DNA from: Vesta saturnalis
Lineage: Eukaryota > Arthropoda > Insecta > Coleoptera > Lampyridae
DNA length: 64,000 nt
Reading direction: 5' to 3'
Assembly (NCBI GenBank): GCA_036346205.1
Contig: JARFJB010002472.1
Coordinates: 6,026,001 to 6,090,000, forward strand
Below are positions 20,781-31,017 of this stretch, one piece after another. Under the pieces are notes generated by a model. That model made no database searches. It saw only the letters and a program-made list of their open reading frames with translations, and was not told where the DNA came from. A program made the translations under genes and the position numbers. The first letter of the stretch is position 1; each line of letters opens with the position of its first letter.

Positions 20781-21760
20781 TCATTTTACGCACACCATTG
20801 TAAAACACCGCTGCAATGCGGTAAAATGGTCAGTAAATTGTAAGCTTTCAGAAACATAGCAAAATATATGAAGTATAAAATAATAAAATATGTTTCTCAT
20901 GAAATACATGTCCAAGACAACGTTATTTTTACATTTTTGGTTAAAATTGTAAGGTACCGCCATCTTTCGATAACTTAAACAGTGATGTCGATAATTGACA
21001 GGCTTGACAGGAGTTAGTAAAATTTGACATTTTAGCAATTTATTAATGTTGGTTATGTTTAGCGATATCACCAGTTGTAGAATTTACAAGAAAATAATTT
21101 GATATTGTTTTATTCGATGCTAATAAACGGAACATTGTTAAGGACAGTTCATTTTTTTTGTGACATAATTACAAGCGTTTTTCTTCCATGTTTTATAAAC
21201 AGTACCTATACTAATAAAAAGTTTCAATTTATGTGGCTTAATAGAAATATCCTTATTTTATTAATTAATTAAGATAAGTTCAATTTTAGCATTGCGAAAA
21301 TTTGGAAGGCTTATGCAGTGAGTTGGCTGAAGCCAACATCAATTTGTAAATTGTTCGGCAGAACATTGTAAACACCGAAAATGTAAATAAAATGTAAATA
21401 GTATAAACTTTGATGTAGTCACCTTAAAAACAGATACCTGTTTTTCCAGCAACAGGCAGAAACAGCTCAAAACAGCTACCCGTTTTCCGAAAAAAGCTCA
21501 AAAACAGACCTAAAACCGGTACCCGTTTCTCAAAAACAGGTAGCCGTATACCAGAAGCGGTAACTGTTTCCCACAGAAAAGCTCAACGCAGCAGACTGAA
21601 AGCAGTTTAAGTTCTCATTATCCAAAAAAATTTTACTACAGCTAAAAAAAAATCTGAGCGATAGTTCAATTTGTAATAGAAAAGTGAAATCATCTACGTT
21701 AAGGAAAAAATTGAAAACATCTGGAAGTCTGACTTACTCGTGTACTTAACTTAACTTAAC
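20781..21760. other. Non-coding segment of left arm with ACAGGTA-type repeats
   Basis: Holds a conserved but apparently non-coding region and, at 21425-21600, direct and inverted copies of AAACAGGTAGCC / GGTACCCGTTT words. The mirror copy is at 25072-26060, with the repeat cluster at 25230-25380. Open frames on either strand here look fortuitous. Confidence 0.5.
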
Positions 21761-24262
21761 CTTCACGCCATTCCCTTGCTGGGTAGGCAAAACAATCCCT
21801 GCTTCTTATTTATTTTTCATTCACAATCTTTCTCCATGCTCTCCTATTTCAGCATACCTCCCTAGCTTCCGCAAGATTCATACATAGTCTCTGACATGCC
21901 CTTTTGTTTTTAAAACTCCTTATCTTTCTTTCCTTTATCATAGATTCTACTACATCCAGCCAAGTTTTACGCGGCCTACCAGGCCCGGCCTTTCCCCTAA
22001 CCTCACCCACATATATCTGTTTCGTTAATCTTGCGTTGTTCATTCTCTCAATGTGACCAAACCAACGTAATGTACAACTCTTATATCTATCCATCATCGT
22101 CGTCTTTTCCTCACCACGCTCCCTCATTATGCATTCATTTTTTATCTTGTCCCTTCTCGTTTTACCGCATGCGCTTCTCAGGAATCTCATACCCACGGAA
22201 TCTATTTTTCTTTCGTAATTTTTTTGACATACCCATGTCTCACTTCCATACAGTACTGACGGGACGAATATGCCCTTATAGATTACTCGTTTCGCAGCTA
22301 GGCTCATGCTTTCATTTCTCATTATCGTCCACATACTTCCAATCACTTCGTCCAATCTGGCTCTCAATTGTACCATCTGCAGTAAACATTCTACATTCTG
22401 CCGAGATATACCAGCTCGTCCACTTGCTCCACAATTTCATCTTGCAGAGTAAATACTCTACTCTCCTATCCACCTTCCCGATTGAACACCACAATCTTAG
22501 TTGTGTTCACGTTTACCTTTAGGTCCATGCTCTCACAGACTGTATCAAACTTCCTCAGAGAGGTTTGCAGCTCAACCGCACTGTCACTTAGTAAGACTGT
22601 CATCTGCATACACCAGGAGTCGTACATTTACGTCACCAACCATTACACCATTTGCATAGTTGCATGATTGTCTAAGACATTTATCCATGTATACATTGAA
22701 CAACCACGGTGACATCACACAGCCTTGTCGCACTCCTTGCTCAATATTAAAGTGTTCACTCACACCTCCTCTCACCCTAACACATGACGGACTACCGTAT
22801 ACTGCCCTTATTCCATTTATTAGACCTTTATTTACGCCATATTCATTTAATATTTCTCACAGCTTCTCTCTATTCACTTCTGTCATATGCTTTCTCCAGA
22901 TCTACAAACGCACAGTACAACTTCCTTTTTACCTTTAAACACTTTTCGATCACCTGCTGGAGAGCAACCATCTAATCGACACATCCTCTCCCTGGCATGA
23001 AGCCACCTTGCACATCCCACATCTTAGATTGTGTAGTTTCTCGTGCTCTATCAATCAGTATTCTTCCAAATGCTTTACCAGGTACGCTGAGCAAGCTTAT
23101 TCCTCTGTAGTTCTTACAATCACTCTTGTTCCCCTTACCCTTATACAATGGTACAATGGTCGCGCTCTTCCAATCACTCGGCACTTTTTCACACATAAAG
23201 CATACATTGAATAATTCACGCAATCTTCGTATAAGCTTTGCACCACCATACTTGAGCATTTCACCAGTGATTTCATCTAAGCCTGCTCCCTTGCCGTTTT
23301 TCAACCTTCCTACCGTTTTCTCTACCTCATTTATTCCAATATCGTTCTCAGTTTCATTCATCATTTCTTCTATATTCTCCTTATTTAACCCTTCAGTCTT
23401 ACTTTCCTCACTACTGTACAGCTTTCCGAAATATTCTTGCCAGCATTTCCTCACTTCACAGTCGTCCCATACTATTTCGTTTTTTGTTTCTCTCAAAATC
23501 ACTCTGCATTTTGTCTCCTTCCACAGCCATCACTTCCTCTTTACTTATTATCACTCCTTCGCTTCTTTGTTTCTTAATCTGTACACCTCATACAATCGTT
23601 TCTTCTCAGTCTCATTTTTTGCAGAAATCATTGCCATGTACACATCTTTTTTCTTACTTACTGCCTTTTTTACCGACTCATTCCACCAAGCACATTTTTT
23701 TTCTGTCTACCTACAATCACTCTTCCACATATTCGCACGGCACAATTGACAGCAGAGTTTTTCAAGCTTATCTATGCACTTTCAACGTCAGTGCCTTTTA
23801 TTTGTTCGTTCCACACTGTTTCATTCACATTCAACTCTTTATTCACAGCATCTGCATATTTCATTCTCGCACCATTATCCACTAGTTTGTCAACCCTAAT
23901 TCTGGACGTTCGCACTACGTTTGCTTTCCTTCTCCACGCCCACTTTTGCCCTAAACACACTCTCGATACAACCAAAAAGTGGTCCGATCCACACTCCGCT
24001 CCGCGCATTACTTTTGTGTCTTTCACCAGGTTTCTAAGCCGTTCATCATACACTATCAAGTCTATCATACTTTTAGATTCACTTCTTTGCCATGTATACA
24101 TATGCATCACTCTTTCGTTTGGCTTACATACGTTCAACACGTTCTCTACTTCATTCCAGAAGTTCTCACGCTCCTGGTCTCTTTCCCATTCACCGGTGCA
24201 TAGTATACAATAAGAAAAATTCTTCGAAACTCCACTTTCATTCTAATCCATATTACCCGGGA
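21744..24262 (-). mobile_element. Non-LTR retrotransposon, copy 2 (minus strand), 5'-truncated
   Basis: Same family as 8560-11705. The 3' end has a (TTAAG)n tail (21745-21760 on this strand). Coding runs from the endonuclease C-terminus at about 24260 to the end of the reverse transcriptase frame at about 21849. It bridges the inner edge of the palindrome: bases up to 22153 are duplicated in the right arm, the rest is unique spacer. Confidence 0.85.
21849..24262 (-). pseudogene. LINE endonuclease-reverse transcriptase, copy 2, frameshifted
   Basis: 23772-24140 reads the endonuclease end, with SMIDLIVYDERLR and the catalytic SDHFLV. 22972-23502 reads the reverse transcriptase start (GKGAGLDEITGEMLKYGGAK, YKGKGNKSDCKNYRGISLL, GGFMPGRGCVD). 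22584-22775 contains EQGVRQGCVMSPWLFNVY and LLVYADD, the catalytic box. 21849-22376 reads the C-terminal domain (LYGSETWVCQKNYERK, LRWFGHIERMNNARLTKQ, GRPRKTWLDVVESM). It is better preserved than copy 1 but still has several frame breaks and one deletion after YADDS. Confidence 0.85.
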
Positions 24263-24309
24263 CGATATTTGAAATTAACATTTTATATTCAACACTTACT
24301 TAATGATTC

Positions 24310-24480
24310 GATTATTTCCTTAACTTATTATAAGTTTTGTTATGAATGAATAAGTTCAAAAGTAAATATGTAATTGAAAATTATTGTTAATTTTATTAAA
24401 TACAACTATTACGACTGCTAGGTAAACTTTTTATTTAAGTATTTAACAAAATTAATAATAATTTTCAATCTCCTTAACTT
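24310..24480. repeat. Remnant of the tRNA-SINE unit seen at 39.9-41 kb, tRNA part lost
   Basis: AATAAGTTCAAAAGTAAATA, TTTTATTAAATAC, then TAAACTTTTTATTTA and TTAATAATAATTTT match the flanks of the tRNA-like sequences in the 39931-41049 array, with the cloverleaf replaced by about 16 unrelated bases. Two A-rich tracts face each other, as if two units joined head to head. Confidence 0.5.
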
Positions 24481-24667
24481 ATTTATTTTCACTTTTTAAC
24501 CTTTCAATAAAACAGCTGTTAAATAGTATCACACTCGTTTTCTGTTTCTTTCTTTATATATGTGATAGAGATATTTAATAAGAAATAAAACAATTACACA
24601 TTTATTTATTTCTTATAATTCGTAAATGTATATGTAAATAAAAAAATAAATACATAAATAAATAAAA

Positions 24668-25072
24668 GGGACAAGATAAAAAATTAATGCATAATGAGGG
24701 AGCGAGGAAAAACGATGATGATGGATAGATATAAAAGTTGTACATTACGTTGGTTTGGTCACATTGAGAGAATGAACAAGGCAAGATTAACGAAACAAAT
24801 ATATGTGGGTGAGGTTAGGGGAAAGGCCGGGTCTGGTAGGCCGCGTAAAACTTGGCTGAATGTAGTAGAATCTATGATAAAGGAAAGAAAGATAAGGAGT
24901 TTTAAAAACAAAAGGGCATGTCAGAGACTATGTATGAATCTTGCGGAAGCTAGGGCGGTATGCTGATAGGAGAGCATGGAGAAAGATTGTGAATGAAAAA
25001 TAAATAGGAGGCAGGGATTGTTTCGCCTACCCCGCAAGGGAATGGCGTGAAGGTTAAGTTAAGTTAAGTACA
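24668..25072 (+). mobile_element. Non-LTR retrotransposon, copy 3 (3' fragment at palindrome inner edge)
   Basis: Plus-strand 3' end of the same LINE family. The frame 24694-24966 reads DRYKSCTLRWFGHIERMNKA and GRPRKTWLNVVESM, then the 3' UTR and a (TTAAG)n tail ending near 25072. It is the palindromic mirror of 21744-22153 and not an independent insertion. Confidence 0.85.
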
Positions 25073-26124
25073 TGAGTAAGTCAGACTTCCAGATGTTTTC
25101 AATTTTTTCCTTAACGTAGATCATTTCACTTTTCTAGCACAAATTGAACTATCGCTCACATTTTTTTTTAGCTGTAGTAAAATTTTTTTGGATAATGAGA
25201 ACTTAAACTGCTTTCAGTCTGCTGCGTTGAGCTTTTCTGTGGGAAACAGTTACCGCTTCTGGTATACGGCTACCTGTTTTTGAGAAACGGGTACCGGTTT
25301 TAGGTCTGTTTTTGAGCAGTTTTCGGAAAACAGGTAGCCTGTTGCTGGAAAAACAGGTATCTGTTTTTGAGCTGACTGCATCAAAGTTTATACCATTTAC
25401 ATTTTCGGTGTTTACAATGTTCTGCCGAACAATTTACAAATTGTTGTTGTGCATAAACGTTCCAAATTTTCGCTATACTAAAATTGAACTTATCTTAATT
25501 AATTAATAAAATAAGGATATTTCTATTAATCCACATAAATTGAAACTTTTTATTAGTATAGGTACTGTTTATAAAGCATAGAAAAAACACTTGTAATTAT
25601 GTCACAAAAAAAAAATGAACTGTCCTTAACTATGTTCCGTTTATTAGTATCGAATAAAACAATATCAAATTATTTTCTTGTAAATTCAACAACTGGTGAT
25701 ATCGCTAAACATAACCAACATTAATAAATTGCTAAAATGTCAAATTTTACTAACTCCTGTCAAGCCTGTCAATTATCGACATCACTGTTTAAGTTATCGA
25801 AAGATGGCGGTACCTTACAAATTTAACCAAAAATGTAAAAATAACGTTGTCTTGGACATGTATTTCATGAGAAACATATTTTATTATTTTATACTTCATA
25901 TATTTTTGCTATGTTTCTGAAAGCTTACAATTTACTGACCATTTTACCGCATTGCAGCGGTGTTTTTACAATGGTGTGCGTAAAAATGAAGTTACACTAG
26001 ACGTTCACAAGATTGTAATGTTAATTTTACGTTTCAGTTCTTCTTTGAAATACTCATAAAAGCGTTGAGGTAATACATTCGAATAAGATATGTATATAGA
26101 TGTCAGTTAATAAATCTTTATTTA

Positions 26125-26529
26125 TTAGGATTTCATTACAATTTTTTCATATAAATTATATACATGAGCCAAAGCGCAGTGACAAGTGTTTTGTGTATGA
26201 AAAAAACAGCATTGATGAAGTTTGGGTAAAGTAATAAAATCAGCTTTCTCTCGTCCTTTAACGTACACCTCATCTGTTGTTGATATGAAATCACTAAGTA
26301 CACGAGGGAATAGATGTGGAGAAGTATATCCATATTCCCACTTGATAAAGTGGTGATTGTGAATTAACCAGTTAGCTTGTTTTTGAAATTCACTATCCAA
26401 GGTGTGCCATGGAAATGGAGGGTTGAATACATAATGAGCAATTTGCTCTCCATTATATATGACTAGTTCCTTAGGTGTGAATATATTTCTTGCTGTTTTG
26501 AATCCTTGCACATCAATTATAACAATCAT
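26125..26529 (-). CDS. DVQGF-motif small protein, right-arm copy (longer frame)
   Basis: A 134-residue frame from the ATG at 26529, the mirror of 20204-20533. It keeps IIDVQGFKTARNIFTPKE, the NPPFPWHTL block, WLIHNHHFIKWEYGY and VKGREKADFI. A deletion of about 45 bases relative to the left arm joins this to a Cys/His-containing tail (LPKLHQCCF, HCALAHVYNLYEKI). A similar CAL pattern is readable downstream of the Polinton DVQGF gene, so the tail may be a true family feature. No signal peptide or membrane segment. Function unknown. Confidence 0.6.
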   Translation of the reverse strand: MIVIIDVQGFKTARNIFTPKELVIYNGEQIAHYVFNPPFPWHTLDSEFQKQANWLIHNHHFIKWEYGYTSPHLFPRVLSDFISTTDEVYVKGREKADFITLPKLHQCCFFHTQNTCHCALAHVYNLYEKIVMKS

Positions 26530-27214
26530 TACTTTTCTATATTTGTCTGGTTGTCTTCGTTAGCGCGTTGTATATGCGTTAATGCAATCGTGCAGTATTT
26601 CTACATGCTACATTTCAACAAATAGAAATGATTTTCTGGTTGGGTTTACACACACTATTACAATAGCAAATACGTAAGCGATTTTTACTGTGCAAAAACA
26701 GTGCTTTCACATAGAAACACATGATGTCGAAGCGAATGATATGTGATTATAAAATTTCAACTTATATAGAAGGGTAGACTCCACGAGGATAACCGAGCAT
26801 GCACAAAGTCTGACCATACTCACAAATCCAGTTACATGTGTCATTGGTTAAGAATGCTTATTTTGCTATTCCTTAAGAACCTCGAAGAGTCTAACATAAG
26901 AACTGTAATATGGTACCTTCTCAATACCTTGTCTATAAAATTTAACCTTGAAAATTGGTTTGTATGAATTGTAATATGATACCAATAAATTTTAACCTTG
27001 AAGATCTTAGCCAATATACAAAAACCTGCAGACGCCATATTATACGCTACATTTTTTTTTGAGTCTCATCAACAGCAACTCACTTCATTGTGATGTACCT
27101 ACTCTTCATTTAATCACAAAAAACAGAAGACATTTTTTTTTCTGCAACAAAAAATATATAATTTATTTCCAAACAATTAATTATACATAGATATATGTTA
27201 TTATTTTTTTTTTT

Positions 27215-27508
27215 TTACAGAAATGTTAAATTAGTTGTCTTTCCTACAGTTCCGGCGCTGGTAATGTACACGTCATTCTCGACCAGATATTGTTTAAACT
27301 TTTCAATGCGATCTTCTTTTTTGAAGTATTCATAAAATCGTAAGGGAAGTATGCACTTAAAGTTCTGGGTTTCAATGATAATATGTTTACCATACCTTGT
27401 GTCGATGGTATTCATATCAATTACTTTATATTTTGCACCCACCTCCAAGTCTTTTACGTTCGTGAAGGATTTACAGAAAGTGCTACTGTTCAATGCAGAT
27501 CGATCCAT
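27215..27508 (-). CDS. Small KYG-motif protein, right-arm copy, intact
   Basis: A 97-residue frame starting at the ATG at 27508. After STFCKSFTNVKDLEVGAKY comes a strand-rich core TRYGKHIIIETQNFKCILPL, then RFYEYFKKEDRIEKFK and NDVYITSAGTVGKTTNLTFL. The alternating hydrophobic pattern and small size suit a single OB-fold-like domain, as in small single-stranded nucleic acid-binding proteins; that is inference from pattern only. It lies just upstream of the DVQGF gene on the same strand in both arms, so the two look like a two-gene cassette. Only this arm retains the full frame. Confidence 0.55.
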   Translation of the reverse strand: MDRSALNSSTFCKSFTNVKDLEVGAKYKVIDMNTIDTRYGKHIIIETQNFKCILPLRFYEYFKKEDRIEKFKQYLVENDVYITSAGTVGKTTNLTFL

Positions 27509-28331
27509 CTTTACTGATTCGAGAACGTTTTTGAATTTTGAGTTGACACCGGAACTGTCCTTCTATGTATTACTTCATCACGATTTTTTATGGTAGAGGG
27601 GAGAGTGTGCTTTGAGAATTACATCAATAAGCTAATCTGCATCTGATGATGAATAACTGCTACCATCAGAAGATGCTGTCCATTTTTGTATATCGCTCCA
27701 GGAGTGATATTGCTGTTTGCATTATAACGACTTTACTTGCTCGCAATTGTACTAGTACTAAACACTGTTGAGGAAATGATTCATCTGTAATTTACATATG
27801 GTGGGGTTGTAGTATGACCTTGGTATACTTTTAGCATAGACAACAACCTTTCATTCTTTTTGTTTCCATAAACTGATTCTATTTTCATATTTCTAAGAAA
27901 TGTAATATGATACACATGCAGGTCATTAATTACTCTTTGACCTTGAAAACCCTATATTTAGATTTCTAAGAATTGTAGTATGATGGCCTAGCAATTTCTA
28001 TTTTTAGCTTTAAATTTTGATCTAAATGTGTCCTTGATTTGAGTACCTCTTACATGTTTAAACTTGTTAAATACCCACCTTGTCCTACTTTTAGTTTAGA
28101 AAACTATTTCACCTTCACACCATTTAATCAACCTAAGTACCATTTGACCTTGATCTACATTTTAGCATACATACATAACAACCTATCATTCTTCATACTT
28201 CCATGAACTGATTCTATTTTTAGATTTCTAGGAAACTTAATATGATACCCCTGCAGGTCCTTAACCTTTGTCCTTAAACACTCTATTTTTAAATTTTTAG
28301 ATTTCTAAGAATTGTAAGCTTTAAATTTAGA

Positions 28332-28850
28332 GAAGGGGGGTTTTTTAATTTATTTTTGGCAAATTTTGGCCCGTTTTCGAGAAAAAATGATTTTTTGTTT
28401 GAAAAGGCTCAACTTAGTAAGATTTTCTAAAAAATATTTCTATCACCTACAAGGGAGTAGCTTTTACATTGGGGTAGCTGCCCCAATTTGATATATGTGT
28501 TAGATACGTCGAAAAGTCGGCAGGGGCAGATGGGGGGTTTTTTAATTTATTTTTGGCAAATTCTGGCCCATTTTCGAGAAAAATTGATTTTTTTGTTTGA
28601 AAAGGCTGAACTTAGTAAAATTTGCTTAAAAAATATTTCTATCACCTACAAAGGGTAGCTTTTACATTGGAGTAGCTGCCCCAATTTGATATATGTGTTA
28701 GATACGTCGAAAAGTCGACAAGGGAAGATGGGGGGGTTTTTTAATTTATTTTTGTCAAATTCTGGCCCGTTTTCGAGAAAAATTGATTTTTTTTTTTGTT
28801 TAAAAAGGCTGAACTTAGAAAAATCTTTGCCTATAAAAAGTTTACTGAAT
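28332..28850. repeat. 199-bp tandem satellite, about 2.6 units (right arm)
   Basis: Inverted counterpart of 17330-18372. Unit junctions (ATTTCTATCACCTAC) lie at about 28438 and 28637. It has about three fewer units than the left arm, accounting for most of the difference in arm length. Confidence 0.9.
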
Positions 28851-29918
28851 CATGCACACGCAAAGAAATCATTTTATTATAAACTCAGAAATGTCATACG
28901 ATACCCCTACAGGTCAATAACCTTTGACCTTGACCACTCTATTTTTAGACTTCTAAGAATTGTAATATGATGATGACATTGCAATTTCTATTCACACCTC
29001 GCTGTGGTTTATATCACAAAAATGTGTCCTTGACTTAAGTACCTATGACAACATGTTTAAACTTGTTAAATACACACCTACTTTTAGTTTAGTAAATTAT
29101 TTCAGCTTGACCCAATTTAGTCAATATAAGCACCATTTGACCTTGCTCTACATTTTAGCATAGACAACAACTCGCATTCTTCTTGTTTCCATGAATTGAT
29201 TCTATTTTTATACTTCTAAGAAATGCCATATGATACCCCCACCGGTCAATAATCTTTGACCTTGACCGCTCTATTTTTAGACTTCTAAGAATTGTAATAT
29301 GATGATGATGACATTGGAATTTCTGTTTTTAGCTTCTGCTTCGACTTCGAAGAATTGTAATATGATGATGACATTGCAATTTCTATTTTTAGCTTTGACC
29401 TTGACCAGCTCCAGAAATTTATATTTTCCGCCAAAAAGTTTGACCCTGAAAATTCGATTCTTAGATTTTCTATTTTTTAGCTTTTCACCTTGACCTTTTT
29501 ATATATCTAAGAAATGTAATATGACACCACCGTAGGTCAATAACCTTTGACCTTGAAAACTCTATTTTTAGACTTCTAAGAATTGTAATATGATGATGAC
29601 ATTGAAATTTCTATTTTTAGCTTCTGACCTTGACACACAAATTTCCCGCCAAAACGTTTGACCGCAGAGTAACCTTGCAACCCTCTCATTTTAACATGGA
29701 GTCGTTACTCTTGTTGACCTCTGAATGATCTTGAAGTTTTGAAAGTCGTAACCTTGAAGTGGAGTATTCACCTTCAATGAACTCATGACCTACTTTTTAT
29801 GCATAGCTTACGAGATCGTCGTGACCTTGAAGTGGAGTAGCTCCGGCCTTATATTACTACTGTAAATATAAAAAAAAGTGCCTGAAAAAAAGCAAACGTC
29901 TCAAACTTTAAATTATAT

Positions 29919-29998
29919 GGGTTTTTTAATGGTGTATTTTAAATTATACAATCTAAACGTTGCGATAACACTCACAGTTATCTTCGTCAGTAGCAATA
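29919..29998 (-). repeat. Single arm of the hammerhead-like foldback family
   Basis: GGGTTTTTTAATGGTGTA, TATACAATCTAAACGTT and ACAGTTATCTTCGTCAG match the arms of 13961-14253. On the minus strand the CTGACGA box (29984-29990) is intact, but the GAAAC box has become GCAAC. It lies between the two large inverted repeats. Confidence 0.75.
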
Positions 29999-30061
29999 TC
30001 TATTAAAATTGTTAAAGTAAACAATTTTGCCAAAGTTGAAAAATTCACTTTTCAACTTTAA

Positions 30062-30928
30062 CAAAATTGCTAAATAAAAGCAAAACCCTCAGATCAAAGC
30101 GCAAGGTATTTTTCGGAATGGAAAGTCGCACGAGCATTTGATTTTCACAATTGTCTTCGGTGTAAAATAAGTAACATAATGAGAATAGTTTGAAATTCAT
30201 TCTGTTACGTTTTATAAACCGTACTTGATGGATGGGAAATTCAGCAAACTTATGTCTAGTATGATGTGCAGAAAAAGATGCGATGTTCACAATTGCATTT
30301 TATATAATACATAATTATTATTGTTATACAGGGTGATTCATTAAAGGTGGCGACCGGCCGTATCTTGAAAACCGGATGCCCCAGAATTTGGGGGGAAAAT
30401 TCTAATGACAAAATCGACCCTAAAAGAATGATTAAAAATGTTTTTGAGTCCATATGTTTCCGCTAGGTGCCGTAATCTATCACTTACAAAATATAATTGC
30501 ATTTTTTACAAAATATTCCCTAATTTAGGTTGGTAAAAAACATCAATTTTAGAAACTACTGTCATCCTTGTTGAAGTCATTTTTCCGTATCACCTATTCT
30601 GAAGTGGCGAGGGAAGTGTTTTTCGTTGACATAAAAAAGACTGTAACTTTCATATGCCTGAATAGATTTTCACAAACGTAGACTCCATGCAAAGAGCATT
30701 AAAGGTAGAGTCCAGAAACAAATAGCTTAATTTTTAATAATAACTTAATTTTTCAATAGGCAACTAAAGTGCGGTATGTAATATCTCTATTTATGATTTT
30801 TTCTTAGAAATTTCAAATAAAATTCTATAACCCTAACCAGCTTACAAGAAGGCAAATAAGATGAGTTATTGACCTGTCAAAACCGCGAACTGATATCTCT
30901 TGTTATTCCAAAGATATACCCTGTAATT
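30062..30928 (+). repeat. Second large inverted repeat, left arm
   Basis: An arm of about 870 bp whose inverted copy is 35138-36095. It consists of a flank (30062-30330) and a 595-bp MITE-like element (30331-30925) with ends TACAGGGTGATTCATTAAAG and ATATACCCTGTA. It ends where a poly(T) tract, the tail of a minus-strand LINE, begins. Confidence 0.85.
30331..30925 (+). mobile_element. MITE-like element with CAGGGTG ends (left copy)
   Basis: Short terminal repeats TACAGGGTG / ACCCTGTA and no coding capacity. A 629-bp inverted copy lies at 35138-35766. The left copy lacks about 45 bases next to its right end. Such CAGGGTG-ended elements are common nonautonomous Tc1/mariner relatives in insects. 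Confidence 0.7.
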
Positions 30929-30981
30929 TTTTTTTTTTTTTTAGTATGCTCATGCTTCTGTGTTAGTAATTACTTATTATT

Positions 30982-31017
<36 letters not shown>

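Larger units (their letters stand above)
16264..22153 (+). repeat. Giant palindrome, left arm
   Basis: A 5,890-bp arm whose reverse complement lies at 24668-29898. By eye the arms differ at a few positions per hundred bases plus indels. Contents from outside in: a region of AAGGTCA-containing modules, a 199-bp satellite, more AAGGTCA modules, a KYG-motif gene, a DVQGF-motif gene, a non-coding stretch with ACAGGTA-type repeats, and the 3' end of a LINE. The outer boundary is at CGTTTGC (16264) and the inner one at CTTGTCCC (22153). Confidence 0.9.
24668..29898 (-). repeat. Giant palindrome, right arm
   Basis: A 5,231-bp inverted copy of 16264-22153. It is about 660 bp shorter, mostly because its 199-bp satellite has roughly three fewer units, and it carries other small indels. 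The inner edge (GGGACAAG at 24668) falls inside a LINE 3' region, so the LINE was already present before the inverted duplication formed. The 2,514-bp spacer is 22154-24667. Confidence 0.9.

Noticed and set aside
20781..21071. 96-codon minus-strand frame conserved in both palindrome arms
   Set aside because: Conservation is explained by the recent palindrome duplication; composition is not protein-like and the two arms differ in frame length.
22031..24349. Several plus-strand frames of 60-207 codons
   Set aside because: Antisense shadows of LINE copy 2, which has the conserved reverse transcriptase blocks on the minus strand.
16264..29898. Palindrome as a pure assembly artefact
   Set aside because: The arms differ by scattered substitutions, indels and satellite units, which a simple fold-back read would not give. 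It is not fully excluded.
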